Shown here in pieces: positions 16,732-25,890 of a DNA stretch of 64,000 nucleotides. Below the pieces are notes generated by a model. It was given only the letters and a program-made list of their open reading frames with translations, was not told where the DNA came from and ran no database searches. Position numbers and translations under genes: made by a program. The first letter of the stretch is position 1. Every line of letters begins with the position of its first letter. The stretch is from Micromonospora sp. Llam0. GTDB lineage: Bacteria; Actinomycetota; Actinomycetes; Mycobacteriales; Micromonosporaceae. The stretch is taken from contig NZ_RJJY01000002.1 in the NCBI RefSeq assembly GCF_003751085.1, positions 2,542,001-2,606,000 on the forward strand. The letters run 5' to 3'.

Positions 16732-18076
16732 GTCGCAGCTCTCTCGGGAGCTGCCCTTCATTGAGGCTGCGGGCTGCGATGGGAAGAGATGGGCGGCCTC
16801 GACCGTCGCAGCTCTCTCGGGAGCTGCCCTTCATTGAGGCTCATCGCACCCACGGCAGCCCGCGAACCGGACGTCCCGTCGCAGCTCTCTCGGGAGCTGC
16901 CCTTCATTGAGGCGCCGCCCCCATCGTCGTCGGCTGCACCGCCGACCTGAGTCGCAGCTCTCTCGGGAGCTGCCCTTCATTGAGGCGCCAGGCGCGTTGG
17001 CACCGATCATCTGCCGTTCGGTCGCAGCTCTCTCGGGAGCTGCCCTTCATTGAGGCAGCTTGCGACGAAGGTCGGGGCTGCCATTGTTGACTCCGTCGCA
17101 GCTCTCTCGGGAGCTGCCCTTCATTGAGGCTCGATCGTGTCTCCGCCCCGAAATTCGTCGCCTTGTCGCAGCTCTCTCGGGAGCTGCCCTTCATTGAGGC
17201 TCCCACGGGTCCGGGTCGGGCTCGGTGGTGGTGTCGTTGTCGCAGCTCTCTCGGGAGCTGCCCTTCATTGAGGCTTGCGTGCTGCCGACTTGATGGACTT
17301 GAGTCGGATGTCGCAGCTCTCTCGGGAGCTGCCCTTCATTGAGGCGGGCTACGACACCGGACACCGAACCGTCGAACTGCGCATGAAGGGTCGCAGCTCT
17401 CTCGGGAGCTGCCCTTCATTGAGGCCCGACGCCCCGGGAGACCACCACGGTCGCCCGGGGGTCGCAGCTCTCTCGGGAGCTGCCCTTCATTGAGGCACAG
17501 AACGATTAGGCCCGGCCGGTTCAGGTTGACGTGGTCGCAGCTCTCTCGGGAGCTGCCCTTCATTGAGGCGACCTGGTGCCGGTCGAGGCCGAGGACCTGC
17601 AGTTCCGTCGCAGCTCTCTCGGGAGCTGCCCTTCATTGAGGCTGATCGGACTCAAGGTCCGGGAACTGCTCAAACTCCAGTCGCAGCTCTCTCGGGAGCT
17701 GCCCTTCATTGAGGCGTCACGACCAGCACCGGCACACCGTCCGGCAGATCATGTCGCAGCTCTCTCGGGAGCTGCCCTTCATTGAGGCGGGGCGACCCGC
17801 TCACTGGTGATGCCGGCCGACGTCGCAGCTCTCTCGGGAGCTGCCCTTCATTGAGGCTTCCTGGCGTGATCCGCACGGGACTCTCAGTGCGTGTCGTCGC
17901 AGCTCTCTCGGGAGCTGCCCTTCATTGAGGCCCCGTGCTGCGCTGCCTGCGGGGTAGTGCGCCGCCGGTCGCAGCTCTCTCGGGAGCTGCCCTTCATTGA
18001 GGCATGCCGCTGCCCTGGATCACGGTGATCAGGCCCTCGTGTCGCAGCTCCCTCGGGAGCTGCCCTTCGGTGCAAA
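16732..18076 (+). CRISPR. CRISPR array, 19 repeats and 18 spacers
   Basis: A 36-bp repeat starting GTCGCAGCTCTCTCGGGAGC and ending CCTTCATTGAGGC. Repeats begin at 16732, 16805, 16878, 16951, 17021, 17095, 17165, 17239, 17310, 17390, 17461, 17534, 17607, 17680, 17753, 17822, 17896, 17968 and 18041. Spacers are 33-44 nt, mostly 37. The repeat folds into a 7-bp stem (GCAGCTC/GAGCTGC) and ends in ATTGAGGC, the place of the 8-nt 5' handle left by Cas6 in type I and III systems. The first 18 repeats look identical; the last (18041) has T to C at position 11 and loses its final 8 bases, marking the leader-distal end. Transcription is therefore left to right. No cas gene lies within the window. Confidence 0.97.
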
Positions 18077-18114
18077 CCGCTCTCCGGCTCTAGCGAGCCC
18101 GGAAGGTGGCTGCG

Positions 18115-18173
18115 TCGAGGTGAGGATTACGCACGTTATTCATGCGTTTTAACGTGCGTAATCCTCACCTCGA
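18115..18173. repeat. perfect 24-bp inverted repeat with 11-nt loop
   Basis: Arms 18115-18138 and 18150-18173 are exact reverse complements (left arm begins TCGAGGTGAGGATTACGC); the loop is TTCATGCGTTT. It starts 39 bp after the last CRISPR repeat and contains the 3' end of the minus-strand frame at 18136-18396. It is less GC-rich than the terminators in this window and has no U tract, so it may be a transcription boundary, a protein-binding site or the scar of a mobile element. Confidence 0.85.
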
Positions 18174-18396
18174 AGTGGGCGGAGTATGGCAGTAATCGGA
18201 CGACAGTGCCGTTGGTGAGGACGCGCCTACACCGGCGGCGAGGCCTTGGCTTGATCGCCCTCTCGTTGACGGAAGGCAAGCAGGTCAGCCGCATGGGTAG
18301 CCGGATCGCCGGAGTCAGCTCCCGCATGGCTAGGAGCGCCGCGATCGGGCCGCGACTCAGGGCCGCGTCCACGGTCTGCCGGTCACCAACCGACAA
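18136..18396 (-). CDS. uncertain 86-residue hypothetical protein
   Basis: A TTG-started frame (LSVGDRQTVDAALSRGPIA...) whose first half has ordinary amphipathic composition and whose second half is Arg-rich; its stop lies in the inverted repeat at 18138. It starts 6 bp after the stop of the 50-residue Cys-rich gene, which supports an operon. No family is recognised; it may be a degraded gene. Confidence 0.3.
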   Translation of the reverse strand: MSVGDRQTVDAALSRGPIAALLAMRELTPAIRLPMRLTCLPSVNERAIKPRPRRRCRRVLTNGTVVRLLPYSAHFEVRITHVKTHE

Positions 18397-18402
18397 CGAC
18401 TG

Positions 18403-18555
18403 CTAGACCTGACCGGCCGTGCACATGCTGCAGAGCCCACCGATGTGCTCAGCGTCAGCGACCGAACATCGCGCCGTGCAGTCGGGACAAGTGAAGTGGA
18501 ACATGACCGGATCATGCAGCGGACGAATCCGAGCCAGCAACCGTGTCGACGACAT
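18403..18555 (-). CDS. 50-residue zinc-ribbon-like protein
   Basis: Encodes a short protein with the pattern FTCPDCTARC then GGLCSMC, that is CxxC-x3-C and CxxC, as in small zinc ribbons. ATG 18555 has no clear Shine-Dalgarno. Below the usual gene-calling cutoff, yet the cysteine pairs are unlikely by chance. It may be a regulator or a remnant from an element near the array. Confidence 0.45.
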   Translation of the reverse strand: MSSTRLLARIRPLHDPVMFHFTCPDCTARCSVADAEHIGGLCSMCTAGQV

Positions 18556-18742
18556 GTGAAATTGGCTCTGGTGACGGTCGAAGTTTGACCAGCGCCCAGC
18601 GGCCCAAGGGATTGTTTGAGATGACGATGAGGCTGGCGCGTTCGTAGCGGGCTGAGATACACGGCCTGCTCGACACCAAGATCCTCATCCTAGGCCGGTA
18701 GGTGCGCATTGACCCAACCCGTACACGATTGATCATCAAGGG

Positions 18743-21031
18743 TCAGTCGTCGGGTGCCAGGCGGTGGGTGAGCGCGGTGTGTCGGCGGCCGGCACCGGCG
18801 GTCCGGACCGCGATCGCGATCGCCTTGCGGGAGCCGACCAGCACGACGAGCTTCTTCGCCCGGGTCACCGCCGTGTAGAGCAGGTTGCGCTGCAGCAGCG
18901 TGTACGAACTCATGGTGACCGGGATGACCACCGCCGGATACTCGCTGCCCTGGGAGCGGTGCACGGTGATCGCGTACGCGTGCTGCAACTCGTCCAACTC
19001 GTCGAACTCGTACTCGATGTCCTCGTCCTCGTCGGTGCGTACGGTGAGCTTGCGCTCCTCGGTGCTGACCGCGGTGACCACCCCGATGGTGCCGTTGAAG
19101 ACGCCGGCGGTGCCCTTGTCGTAGTTGTTGCGGATCTGGATGACCTTGTCGTTGATCCGGAACACCCGGGCGCCGTGCCGCCGCTCCGGCCGGTCGTCGC
19201 GCGGCGGTGCGAGGGCCTCCTGCAGGGCGGTGTTGAGGTTGCCGGCGCCGGCCGGACCCCGGTGCATCGGGCTGAGTACCTGGATGTCGCGGGCCGGCAC
19301 CCGGAACTTGCGCGGGATCCGCCGGGCGACGATGTCCACCACCAGGCCGGCGACCGCCTCCGGCTCGTCGGCCGCGAACAGGAAGAAGTCGGCCATGCCG
19401 TCGGTACGGGGCTGTTCGCCGGCGTTGATCCGGTGCGCGTTGACCACCACCCCGGACTCCTGAGCCTGCCGGAAGATCCGGGTCAGCCGCACCTGCGGTA
19501 CGGCCGGGGCGGCGAGGACGTCGCGCAGTACTTCGCCGGCACCGACCGACGGCAACTGGTCGACGTCGCCGACCAGGAGCAGGTGGGCACCGGGTGCGAC
19601 CGCCTTGACCAGCTTGTTGGCCAGGATCAGGTCGAGCATCGACGCCTCGTCGACGACGATCAGGTCCGCGTCGATCGGGTTGTCCCGGTCGTACGTCGGA
19701 TCGCCGCCGGGCCGCAGTTGCAGCAGCCGGTGCACGGTGGCGGCCGGGTGGCCGGTGAGTTCGGTCATCCGCTTCGCGGCCCGGCCGGTCGGCGCGGCGA
19801 GCACGATCTTGGCGCCCTTGGCGGCGGCCAGCGTGATGATCGACTTGACGGTGAACGACTTGCCGCAGCCCGGCCCGCCGGTGAGTACCGCCACCTTCGA
19901 GGTCAGCGCCAGGCGTACCGCCTGCTCCTGCTCGGGGGCGAGGTCGGCGCCGGTGCCGGCGCGCAGCCAGGCCAGCGCCCGGCCCCAGTCGACGTCGGCG
20001 AAGGCCGACAACCGGTCGGCCCGGTGGTGCAGCAGCCGCAGCAGGCTGCCGGCCAGCGAGCATTCGGCCCGGTGGAACGGCACCAGGTAGACCGCCGGGA
20101 TGGTGCTCCCGTCGCTGGTCGGGTTCGGCACCGCCTCGCGTACCACGCCTTCCTCGGCGACCAGCGCGGTGAGCGCGTCGCGGACGAGTTCGACGGCGAC
20201 GCCGAGGATGCCGGCGGCGTCCGTGCACAGGTTGGGCTCTGGCAGGTAGCAGTGGCCGTTGTCGGCGGCCTCGGAGAGGGTGTACTGGATGCCGGCCTTG
20301 ATCCGTTCCGGGCTGTCGTGCGGGATGCCGACCGCCTGCGCGATGGTGTCGGCGGTTTTGAACCCGATGCCCCAGACGTCGGCGGCCAGCCGGTACGGCT
20401 CGTTGCGGACGATCGAGATCGACGCGTCGCCGTACTTCTTGTAGATCCGGACGGCGAGCGAGGTGGTGACCCCGACGCCCTGCAGGAAGATCATCACCTC
20501 CTTGATCGCCTGTTGTTCGATCCACGCCTTGGCGATCAGCGAGGTCCGTTTCGGCCCGAGACCGGGCACTTCGACCAGCCGGCCCGGTTCTTCCTCGATG
20601 ATCCGTAGCGTGTCGGCGCCGAAGTGGGCCACGATCCGGCCGGCCATCTTCGGTCCGATCCCCTTGATCAGGCCGGAGCCGAGGTAGCGTTCGATGCCCT
20701 GCACGGTGGCCGGAAGCACCGTGGTGTACGAGTGGACCTCGAACTGCCGGCCGTACTTCGGGTGCGACCCCCACCGGCCGACCAGCCGGATGCTCTCCCC
20801 GGGCTGTACGCCGAGCAGCGAGCCGACCACGGTCAGCAGGTCGGTGCCGGACCGCTCGGTGGCGACCCGGGCGATGGTGTAGCCGGTCTCCTCGTTGGCG
20901 TAGGTGATCCGTTCCAGGACCGCCTCCAGCACCGCTGCCGGCGGCCGGGTCGGCGGTGCGGCGGAGTGCGTGGCCGGAGGCGTGGCGGAGTGCGCGGCCG
21001 GGGCGGCGGTGGGTCCGGTGGTGGCGGTCAC
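18743..21031 (-). CDS. recD2: RecD2-like ATP-dependent DNA helicase (SF1B)
   Basis: A 762-residue helicase without RecB/RecC partners, as for RecD2. The N-terminal region has an OB-like barrel and helix-hairpin-helix repeats (SGLIKGIGPKMAGRIVAHFG, LVEVPGLGPKRTSLIAKAW, DVWGIGFKTAD). The motor has Walker A GGPGCGKSFT (about residue 384), DEASMLD (motif II), LVGDVDQLPSVGAG (motif III), and the C-terminal AYAITVHRSQGSEYPAVV and YTAVTRAKKLV motifs. RecD2 unwinds 5' to 3' and takes part in replication-fork and repair processes. GTG 21031 lies 7 bp after the stop of the ABC exporter gene on the same strand. Its closeness to the CRISPR array is probably coincidental. Confidence 0.93.
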   Translation of the reverse strand: MTATTGPTAAPAAHSATPPATHSAAPPTRPPAAVLEAVLERITYANEETGYTIARVATERSGTDLLTVVGSLLGVQPGESIRLVGRWGSHPKYGRQFEVHSYTTVLPATVQGIERYLGSGLIKGIGPKMAGRIVAHFGADTLRIIEEEPGRLVEVPGLGPKRTSLIAKAWIEQQAIKEVMIFLQGVGVTTSLAVRIYKKYGDASISIVRNEPYRLAADVWGIGFKTADTIAQAVGIPHDSPERIKAGIQYTLSEAADNGHCYLPEPNLCTDAAGILGVAVELVRDALTALVAEEGVVREAVPNPTSDGSTIPAVYLVPFHRAECSLAGSLLRLLHHRADRLSAFADVDWGRALAWLRAGTGADLAPEQEQAVRLALTSKVAVLTGGPGCGKSFTVKSIITLAAAKGAKIVLAAPTGRAAKRMTELTGHPAATVHRLLQLRPGGDPTYDRDNPIDADLIVVDEASMLDLILANKLVKAVAPGAHLLLVGDVDQLPSVGAGEVLRDVLAAPAVPQVRLTRIFRQAQESGVVVNAHRINAGEQPRTDGMADFFLFAADEPEAVAGLVVDIVARRIPRKFRVPARDIQVLSPMHRGPAGAGNLNTALQEALAPPRDDRPERRHGARVFRINDKVIQIRNNYDKGTAGVFNGTIGVVTAVSTEERKLTVRTDEDEDIEYEFDELDELQHAYAITVHRSQGSEYPAVVIPVTMSSYTLLQRNLLYTAVTRAKKLVVLVGSRKAIAIAVRTAGAGRRHTALTHRLAPDD

Positions 21032-21038
21032 CGGTCGA

Positions 21039-22985
21039 TTATCCGACCGGCGTGTCGGCGTACCCGCTCGCCTGCAGCTCGAACAGTTCCCGGTACAGCC
21101 CGTCGACGGCGAGCAGTTCGTCGTGGGTACCGGCCTCGACCAGCCGGCCCGACCGCAGCACGTAGATCCGGTCGGCCTGGCGGACGTTGGCCAGCCGGTG
21201 GGTGATCAGCACGACGGTCCGGTCCGGCCGGCGTCGGAGCTGCTGGAACAGGGCGTGTTCGGCGCGGGCGTCCAGCGCCGCCGACGGTTCGTCGCAGATC
21301 AGCAGCGGCGCGTCGCGGTAGATGCCACGGGCGGCGACCAGCCGCTGCCACTGGCCACCGGACAGGTCGTGGCCTTCCCGGAAGTTGCGGTCGAGCAGCG
21401 TCCGATAGCCCCGGGGCAGGCTCTCGATCATCTCGTGTGCGGTGGCGGCCGTCGCCGCATCCACCATGGACGGCCGCACCCGGTCGTGCTCCGCCCGGTG
21501 GCGGTCCGGTCGGCCGATGGTGATGTTCTGCCCGGCGGTGAACGGGAACCGCCACCAGTCCTGGCTCACCACCGCGACCTGGCCGGCGAGCCGCTGCGGG
21601 TCGATCTCGTCGATGTCGACGCCGTCCCAGCGGATGGTGCCGCTGCTCGGCCGGTACAGCCCGGCGATCAGTTTGGCCAGGGTCGACTTCCCGGAGCCGT
21701 TCTCGCCGACCAGCGCGATCACCTCGCCCCGGCGCAGGGTCAGGCTGACCCCGTCGACCGCCGGCCGGTCGGTGTCCGGGTAGCTCAGGCTGACGCCGTC
21801 CAGCTCGATCTCGTGGTACCCGCCGATCCGCCGTCCGCCGGCCGGCGGCACCTGCCGGTCGGCGCGGGCCAGGAAGTCGCGGTAGTCGCGGTAGTACAGC
21901 GCGTCCTCGTACAGCGAGTTGGTGGCGTGGATGGCGGTGTTCAGGTTGGCCCGGGCGGCCTGCAGCGCGATCATCGCGGTGGCGGCGGCGGCCAGCGGGA
22001 TCATGCCGACCAGGAGCAGACCGCCGAGTACGGCGTACACGACGAAGGCGGCGGTACCGCTGAACGCACCCCCGACCACCCGGGTGCCGGTCTGTGCCCG
22101 GACCAGCCGCAGTTGGGCCCGGGTCTCGGTGGTCATCGTGCGGTGGTACTCGCCGAGCAGGAAGTCCCGCATCTGGTAGGTGCGGATCTCGGCGGCGGTG
22201 TGCCGGTTGGCCATCAGGTGGGCCAGCATCCACATCCGCCGCCGCCGGGTGATCCGGGCCAGCAGCGCGAGGTATTCGCGGCGGGCGATCCGGATGGCGG
22301 TGACGGCGGCCGGCACCGCCGCCAGCAGCAGGCACGGCAGCAGCAGCGGTTCGATGACGGTGACCGCGGCGGCGGTGGCGGCCACCCCGACGACTCCGGT
22401 GGTGAGGTTCACCGCGTCGTCGACGATGGACGCCGCTTCGACGGTGCCCCGGTCGCGGGCCCGGTCCATCTCCTCGGCGAAGCCGGCGTCGTCGAACGCG
22501 GCCAGCTCCACCGACGTGGTCGCCTCGAACAGCCGTAGCTCGGCCCGGTAGGTGACCTGGGGGGTCAGCCGGGCCTGGGCCCAGCCGGCGGCGATGGTCA
22601 GCCCGCCCCGGGCCACCACGGCGAGCGCGGCGACGGTGAGCGCCGGGGCGGCCGCGCGGATCCGGTCCGGCGTCGGCCCGGAGGCGAACAGTTCCCGCAG
22701 CACGCTGCTGGTGGCCAGCAGCCCGAAGGTGGTCATCACCCCGGCCACGATGTTCAGCCCGATCGCGGCGACCGTGTCGCGTGGGCTCACCGACCAGGCC
22801 AGCCGGACCGCCTCGGCGAGGATCCCGGGCAGCCGGCGGGCGACGGTCCAGAAGCTGGTCGCGGCGAACGCCCGGGCGTGGTGCATCCAGTCGGCGTCGG
22901 CGAGTTCGGGCAGCGCCTCGCCGTCGTCGGGGGAGTCGGCGGGTGGTTGCGTGGCGGCGGAAGCTTTTTGCCGAATAGGCCACAT
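21039..22985 (-). CDS. ABC transporter, fused permease and ATPase (exporter)
   Basis: A 648-residue half-transporter. Residues about 60-340 form the membrane domain, with strong segments near VAAIGLNIVAGVMTTFGLLA, ALTVAALAVVARGGL and AAFVVYAVLGGLLLVGMIPLA. The ATPase at about 395-640 has Walker A GENGSGKST, signature LSGGQWQR, Walker B LLICDEPSA and the switch His in LITHRLA. It would act as a homodimer and export an unknown compound. ATG 22985 lies 9 nt after AAAGGA. It is followed directly by the recD2-like gene, probably in one transcript. Confidence 0.9.
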   Translation of the reverse strand: MWPIRQKASAATQPPADSPDDGEALPELADADWMHHARAFAATSFWTVARRLPGILAEAVRLAWSVSPRDTVAAIGLNIVAGVMTTFGLLATSSVLRELFASGPTPDRIRAAAPALTVAALAVVARGGLTIAAGWAQARLTPQVTYRAELRLFEATTSVELAAFDDAGFAEEMDRARDRGTVEAASIVDDAVNLTTGVVGVAATAAAVTVIEPLLLPCLLLAAVPAAVTAIRIARREYLALLARITRRRRMWMLAHLMANRHTAAEIRTYQMRDFLLGEYHRTMTTETRAQLRLVRAQTGTRVVGGAFSGTAAFVVYAVLGGLLLVGMIPLAAAATAMIALQAARANLNTAIHATNSLYEDALYYRDYRDFLARADRQVPPAGGRRIGGYHEIELDGVSLSYPDTDRPAVDGVSLTLRRGEVIALVGENGSGKSTLAKLIAGLYRPSSGTIRWDGVDIDEIDPQRLAGQVAVVSQDWWRFPFTAGQNITIGRPDRHRAEHDRVRPSMVDAATAATAHEMIESLPRGYRTLLDRNFREGHDLSGGQWQRLVAARGIYRDAPLLICDEPSAALDARAEHALFQQLRRRPDRTVVLITHRLANVRQADRIYVLRSGRLVEAGTHDELLAVDGLYRELFELQASGYADTPVG

Positions 22986-23158
22986 GCGTCCGGATCCTTT
23001 GTCGTCGGCCTGCCGCAGGGGCGGACGGAACGTAGCGTGGAGGCTACTGAAGGATATGTGGTCGGTGATGCCGGCGAGTGTCGTACCGGCTATCCATGGC
23101 AAACTTTCGATCCGGTGGCGAACGGCCGCCCACCCCGACGGAAGAAGGCCAGCGACCG

Positions 23159-23737
23159 ATGGACCAGCAGCAACTGCAGACACTCCGACAGCTGTACGTG
23201 CGACAGCGCATCCGGTTGATGGTCAACCAGTACGAGGTCCGCGCCGTCGGCCCGGACGGCTCACCCGGGCCGCTGCTCGCCTTCGCCCAGCAGAAGCGGC
23301 TGGCCTTCCGCGAACAGGTCACCCTCTACGCCGACGATCAGCGCCAACAGCCCGTACTCGGGTTCAAAGCCCGGCAGGTGATCGACCTCGGGGCGACCTA
23401 CGACGTGACGGACGCCTCCGGCCACCCGATCGGACTGTTCCGCAAGGACTTCGCCAAGTCGCTGCTGCGCTCCACCTGGCACCTGGAGCAGCCCAACCTC
23501 GGCGCGGCGACCGGCGCGGAACGCAACATGGTGGTCGCCCTGCTGCGCCGGTTCAGTGACCTGCTTTCCTGGCTGCCGTACCACTTCGATTTCACCATCG
23601 ACGGCCAGCCGGCCTTCTCCGTGGTGCGCAGGTGGGGCCTGCGGGACAACTACCAGGTCGACATCCACCACCCGCAACTGGACCGCCGCCTGGTGATCGC
23701 CATGGCCGTCGCGCTGGACGCCCTGCAGTCGCGGTGA
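23159..23737 (+). CDS. LURP-one-related (tubby-like fold) protein
   Basis: A 192-residue soluble protein. The pattern of short strands (LYVRQRIRLMVNQYEVRAV, LLAFAQQKRLAFREQVTLY, GATYDVTDASGHPIGLFRKDF) and the closing FTIDGQPAFSVVRRWGLRDNYQVDI correspond to the LURP-one/scramblase beta barrel. Bacterial members are uncharacterised; membrane or lipid association is suggested for the fold. ATG 23159 with GAAGG about 10 nt upstream. Divergent from the ABC exporter. Confidence 0.72.
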   Translation: MDQQQLQTLRQLYVRQRIRLMVNQYEVRAVGPDGSPGPLLAFAQQKRLAFREQVTLYADDQRQQPVLGFKARQVIDLGATYDVTDASGHPIGLFRKDFAKSLLRSTWHLEQPNLGAATGAERNMVVALLRRFSDLLSWLPYHFDFTIDGQPAFSVVRRWGLRDNYQVDIHHPQLDRRLVIAMAVALDALQSR

Positions 23738-23817
23738 CCTGCCGATTCCGTCCCGGGGCGGCCGATGGCGCCGTCCCGGCAGCCGGGCCGGGGCGGCCGC
23801 TGGCGTACCGGCTTCAC

Positions 23818-23823
23818 TAAGAT
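23818..23823 (+). promoter_or_regulatory. -10 element, probable leaderless start
   Basis: TAAGAT ends 8 nt before the GTG at 23832, so transcription would begin at or next to the start codon. No Shine-Dalgarno is present. Confidence 0.4.
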
Positions 23824-23831
23824 ATCGATTT

Positions 23832-25868
23832 GTGATGGCCGGATGTGGGCAAGCGACCACCAGTCTGGACCGACGGCTGCGGCAGACCCGGGAGCACCAC
23901 TTCGTCGGCCGGGCCGCCGAGCTCGCCCTGCTGCGGGAGGCGTTGGACCGCGCCCCCGAGCCGCTCGGAGTGCTCTACCTGCACGGTCCGGGCGGCATCG
24001 GCAAGTCCACCCTGCTGCGGTACTTCGGTGACGAGGCCGCTGCCGCCGGGCGGCGGGTGGTGCATGTGGACGGTCGGGCGGTCAGCCCGTCGCCGGCCCG
24101 GTTCGAGCTCGCCGCCAGCGACGCGTTGGCCGACGACACTGCGGTGCTGCTGGTCGACTCGTTCGAGCACTGCCAGGGGCTGGAGGACTGGCTGCGGGAC
24201 CGGTTCCTGCCCCGACTGCCCGAGTCCGTCCTGGTGGTGCTGGCCGGCCGGGGCGGCCCCGGGCCGCAGTGGCGGGCCGACCCGGCCTGGCGTGACCTGC
24301 TGAAGGTGATCCCGATGGGCAACCTGTCCCGGGAGCACGCCGTCGCGCTGCTGAACCGCCGGGGCGTACCGCCGGATCTGCACCCCTCGGTGCTGTCGTT
24401 CGCCGGCGGCCACCCGCTGGCGCTGCGACTCGCCGCCGAGGTCGCGGTCACCCACGACGCCGCCGCCACCGCCGCCTGGCGGCCCAGCCTGAACGTGGTG
24501 GAGACCCTGCTCACCCAGCTGATCGGGGAGACCCCGTCGCCGCTGCACCGGCACGCGCTGGAGATCTGCGCGCATGCCCAGACGACCACCGAAGGACTGC
24601 TGCGGGCGGCCCTGGACCGCGACCCCGGGCCGATCTTCGCCTGGCTGCGTGAGTTGCCGTTCATCGAGTCCGACGCCCGCGGCCTGCGCCCGCACGACGT
24701 GGTCCGCGACGCGCTCAACGACGACCTGCGCTGGCGTGACCCGCAGGGCTACGAGACGATGCACCGGCGGCTGCACGCCTACCTGCTCGAGCAGGCGCTG
24801 GCCGCCACCGGGCCGGCGGTGCTGCCGGCGGTCGGCGCGATGATGTACCTGCAACGGCACGCGCAGGAGATCCGCCGCTACTTCACCTTCGCCAGCGAGG
24901 GCGAGGCCTACGAGGATCCGTACCAGCCGGCGGACCGGCCGACGGTGCTGGACCTCGCCGGCGAGGCCGAAGGCCCGGAGTCCGCCGCGCTGGTCGGCTT
25001 CTGGCTGGACCGCCAGCCCGAGGGCTGCCGCGTCTACCGCAGCTCCGCCACCGACGAAGTGGTGGGCTTCATGATCTGGCTGGACCTGGACGACCCGCAG
25101 CCGGCCGAACTGGACGCCGATCCGGTCGTCGACACCGCCTGGCGGCACTGCCGGGCCAGCGCCCCGCTGCGCGGCGGCGAACACATCGGTCTGGCCCGGT
25201 TCATGGTGCATCCCCCGTCATACCAGCGGCCGTCGCCGGTGACCGACATGATCCAGATGCGGATGCTGGCCCACTACCTGCACGACAAGGGTCTGGCCCT
25301 GCACTACCTGGTGCTGCACGACGCCGAGTTCTGGGGGCCGCACCTGGCCTACTTCGACGACCATCCCGTTGAGACGGTGCCGCAGGTCGGCGGACGCCTG
25401 TACCACCTGTTCTTCCACGACTGGCGGGTCACGCCGCTGATGCACTGGCTCGACCACAACCAGCGGCAACTGCTGTACGGGCTGCAGCCGCGTACCGCCC
25501 GGCCCGGTGCCGACCTGCTGGTGCTGTCCCGCCCCGAGTTCGACGCGGCGGTCCGGTCCGCGATGCGGGCCTGGCGCCGCCCCGACGCGCTGGCCGCCAA
25601 CCCGCTGGTCCGTACCCGGCTGGTCGCCGACCGCCCGGACGGCGACCCGGTCGACGCGCTGCGCGGCGTACTCGGTGCCGCGCTCGACGGCCTGCGCGAC
25701 GACGCCCGGTCACACCGGGTGCTGGTCACCACGTTCGTGCACGGCACCCCGACGCAGGAGGCGGCGGCGGACCGGCTCGGTCTGCCGTTCAGCACCTACC
25801 GCCGGCATCTGACCCGGGCGTTGGACCGGATCAGCGACGCCCTGTGGCACCGCGAACTGCACGGCTGA
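23832..25868 (+). CDS. AAA/STAND-like ATPase with GNAT-like middle and C-terminal HTH
   Basis: A 678-residue protein, one of a convergent paralogous pair. Residues about 25-300 are an NTPase of STAND/AAA type: EHHFVGRAAELALLREAL, Walker A GPGGIGKST (about 53), Walker B AVLLVDSFEHC (about 105), FAGGHPLALRLAAEV (about 195). Residues about 380-560 have the strand/helix layout of a GNAT acetyltransferase (GFMIWLDL, HIGLARFMVHP, then MIQMRMLAHYL), although catalysis is not demonstrated. The C-terminal 45 residues form a sigma-70 region 4-like HTH (QEAAADRLGLPFSTYRRHL). It looks like a signal-responsive transcription factor; the signal is unknown. Confidence 0.7.
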   Translation: MMAGCGQATTSLDRRLRQTREHHFVGRAAELALLREALDRAPEPLGVLYLHGPGGIGKSTLLRYFGDEAAAAGRRVVHVDGRAVSPSPARFELAASDALADDTAVLLVDSFEHCQGLEDWLRDRFLPRLPESVLVVLAGRGGPGPQWRADPAWRDLLKVIPMGNLSREHAVALLNRRGVPPDLHPSVLSFAGGHPLALRLAAEVAVTHDAAATAAWRPSLNVVETLLTQLIGETPSPLHRHALEICAHAQTTTEGLLRAALDRDPGPIFAWLRELPFIESDARGLRPHDVVRDALNDDLRWRDPQGYETMHRRLHAYLLEQALAATGPAVLPAVGAMMYLQRHAQEIRRYFTFASEGEAYEDPYQPADRPTVLDLAGEAEGPESAALVGFWLDRQPEGCRVYRSSATDEVVGFMIWLDLDDPQPAELDADPVVDTAWRHCRASAPLRGGEHIGLARFMVHPPSYQRPSPVTDMIQMRMLAHYLHDKGLALHYLVLHDAEFWGPHLAYFDDHPVETVPQVGGRLYHLFFHDWRVTPLMHWLDHNQRQLLYGLQPRTARPGADLLVLSRPEFDAAVRSAMRAWRRPDALAANPLVRTRLVADRPDGDPVDALRGVLGAALDGLRDDARSHRVLVTTFVHGTPTQEAAADRLGLPFSTYRRHLTRALDRISDALWHRELHG

Positions 25869-25890
25869 CTCAAGCTGATCGGCGGTCGGG

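Noticed and set aside
16629..18075. Several short frames inside the CRISPR array
   Set aside because: They translate the repeat itself (SSLGSCPSLR or QLSRELPFIEA on one strand, MKGSSRESCD on the other); they have no coding meaning.
18115..18173. Inverted repeat considered as the ends of an insertion sequence
   Set aside because: The arms are only 11 bp apart and no transposase, intact or broken, is seen nearby. A fused-end scar remains possible.
18743..21031. RecD2-like helicase considered as part of the CRISPR locus
   Set aside because: RecD2 is a housekeeping repair helicase in actinobacteria, co-directional with the ABC exporter; no adaptation or interference gene is present.
18764..22538. 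Long plus-strand frames opposite the helicase and ABC exporter
   Set aside because: Antisense shadows of the clear RecD2-like and ABC genes, with low-complexity composition.
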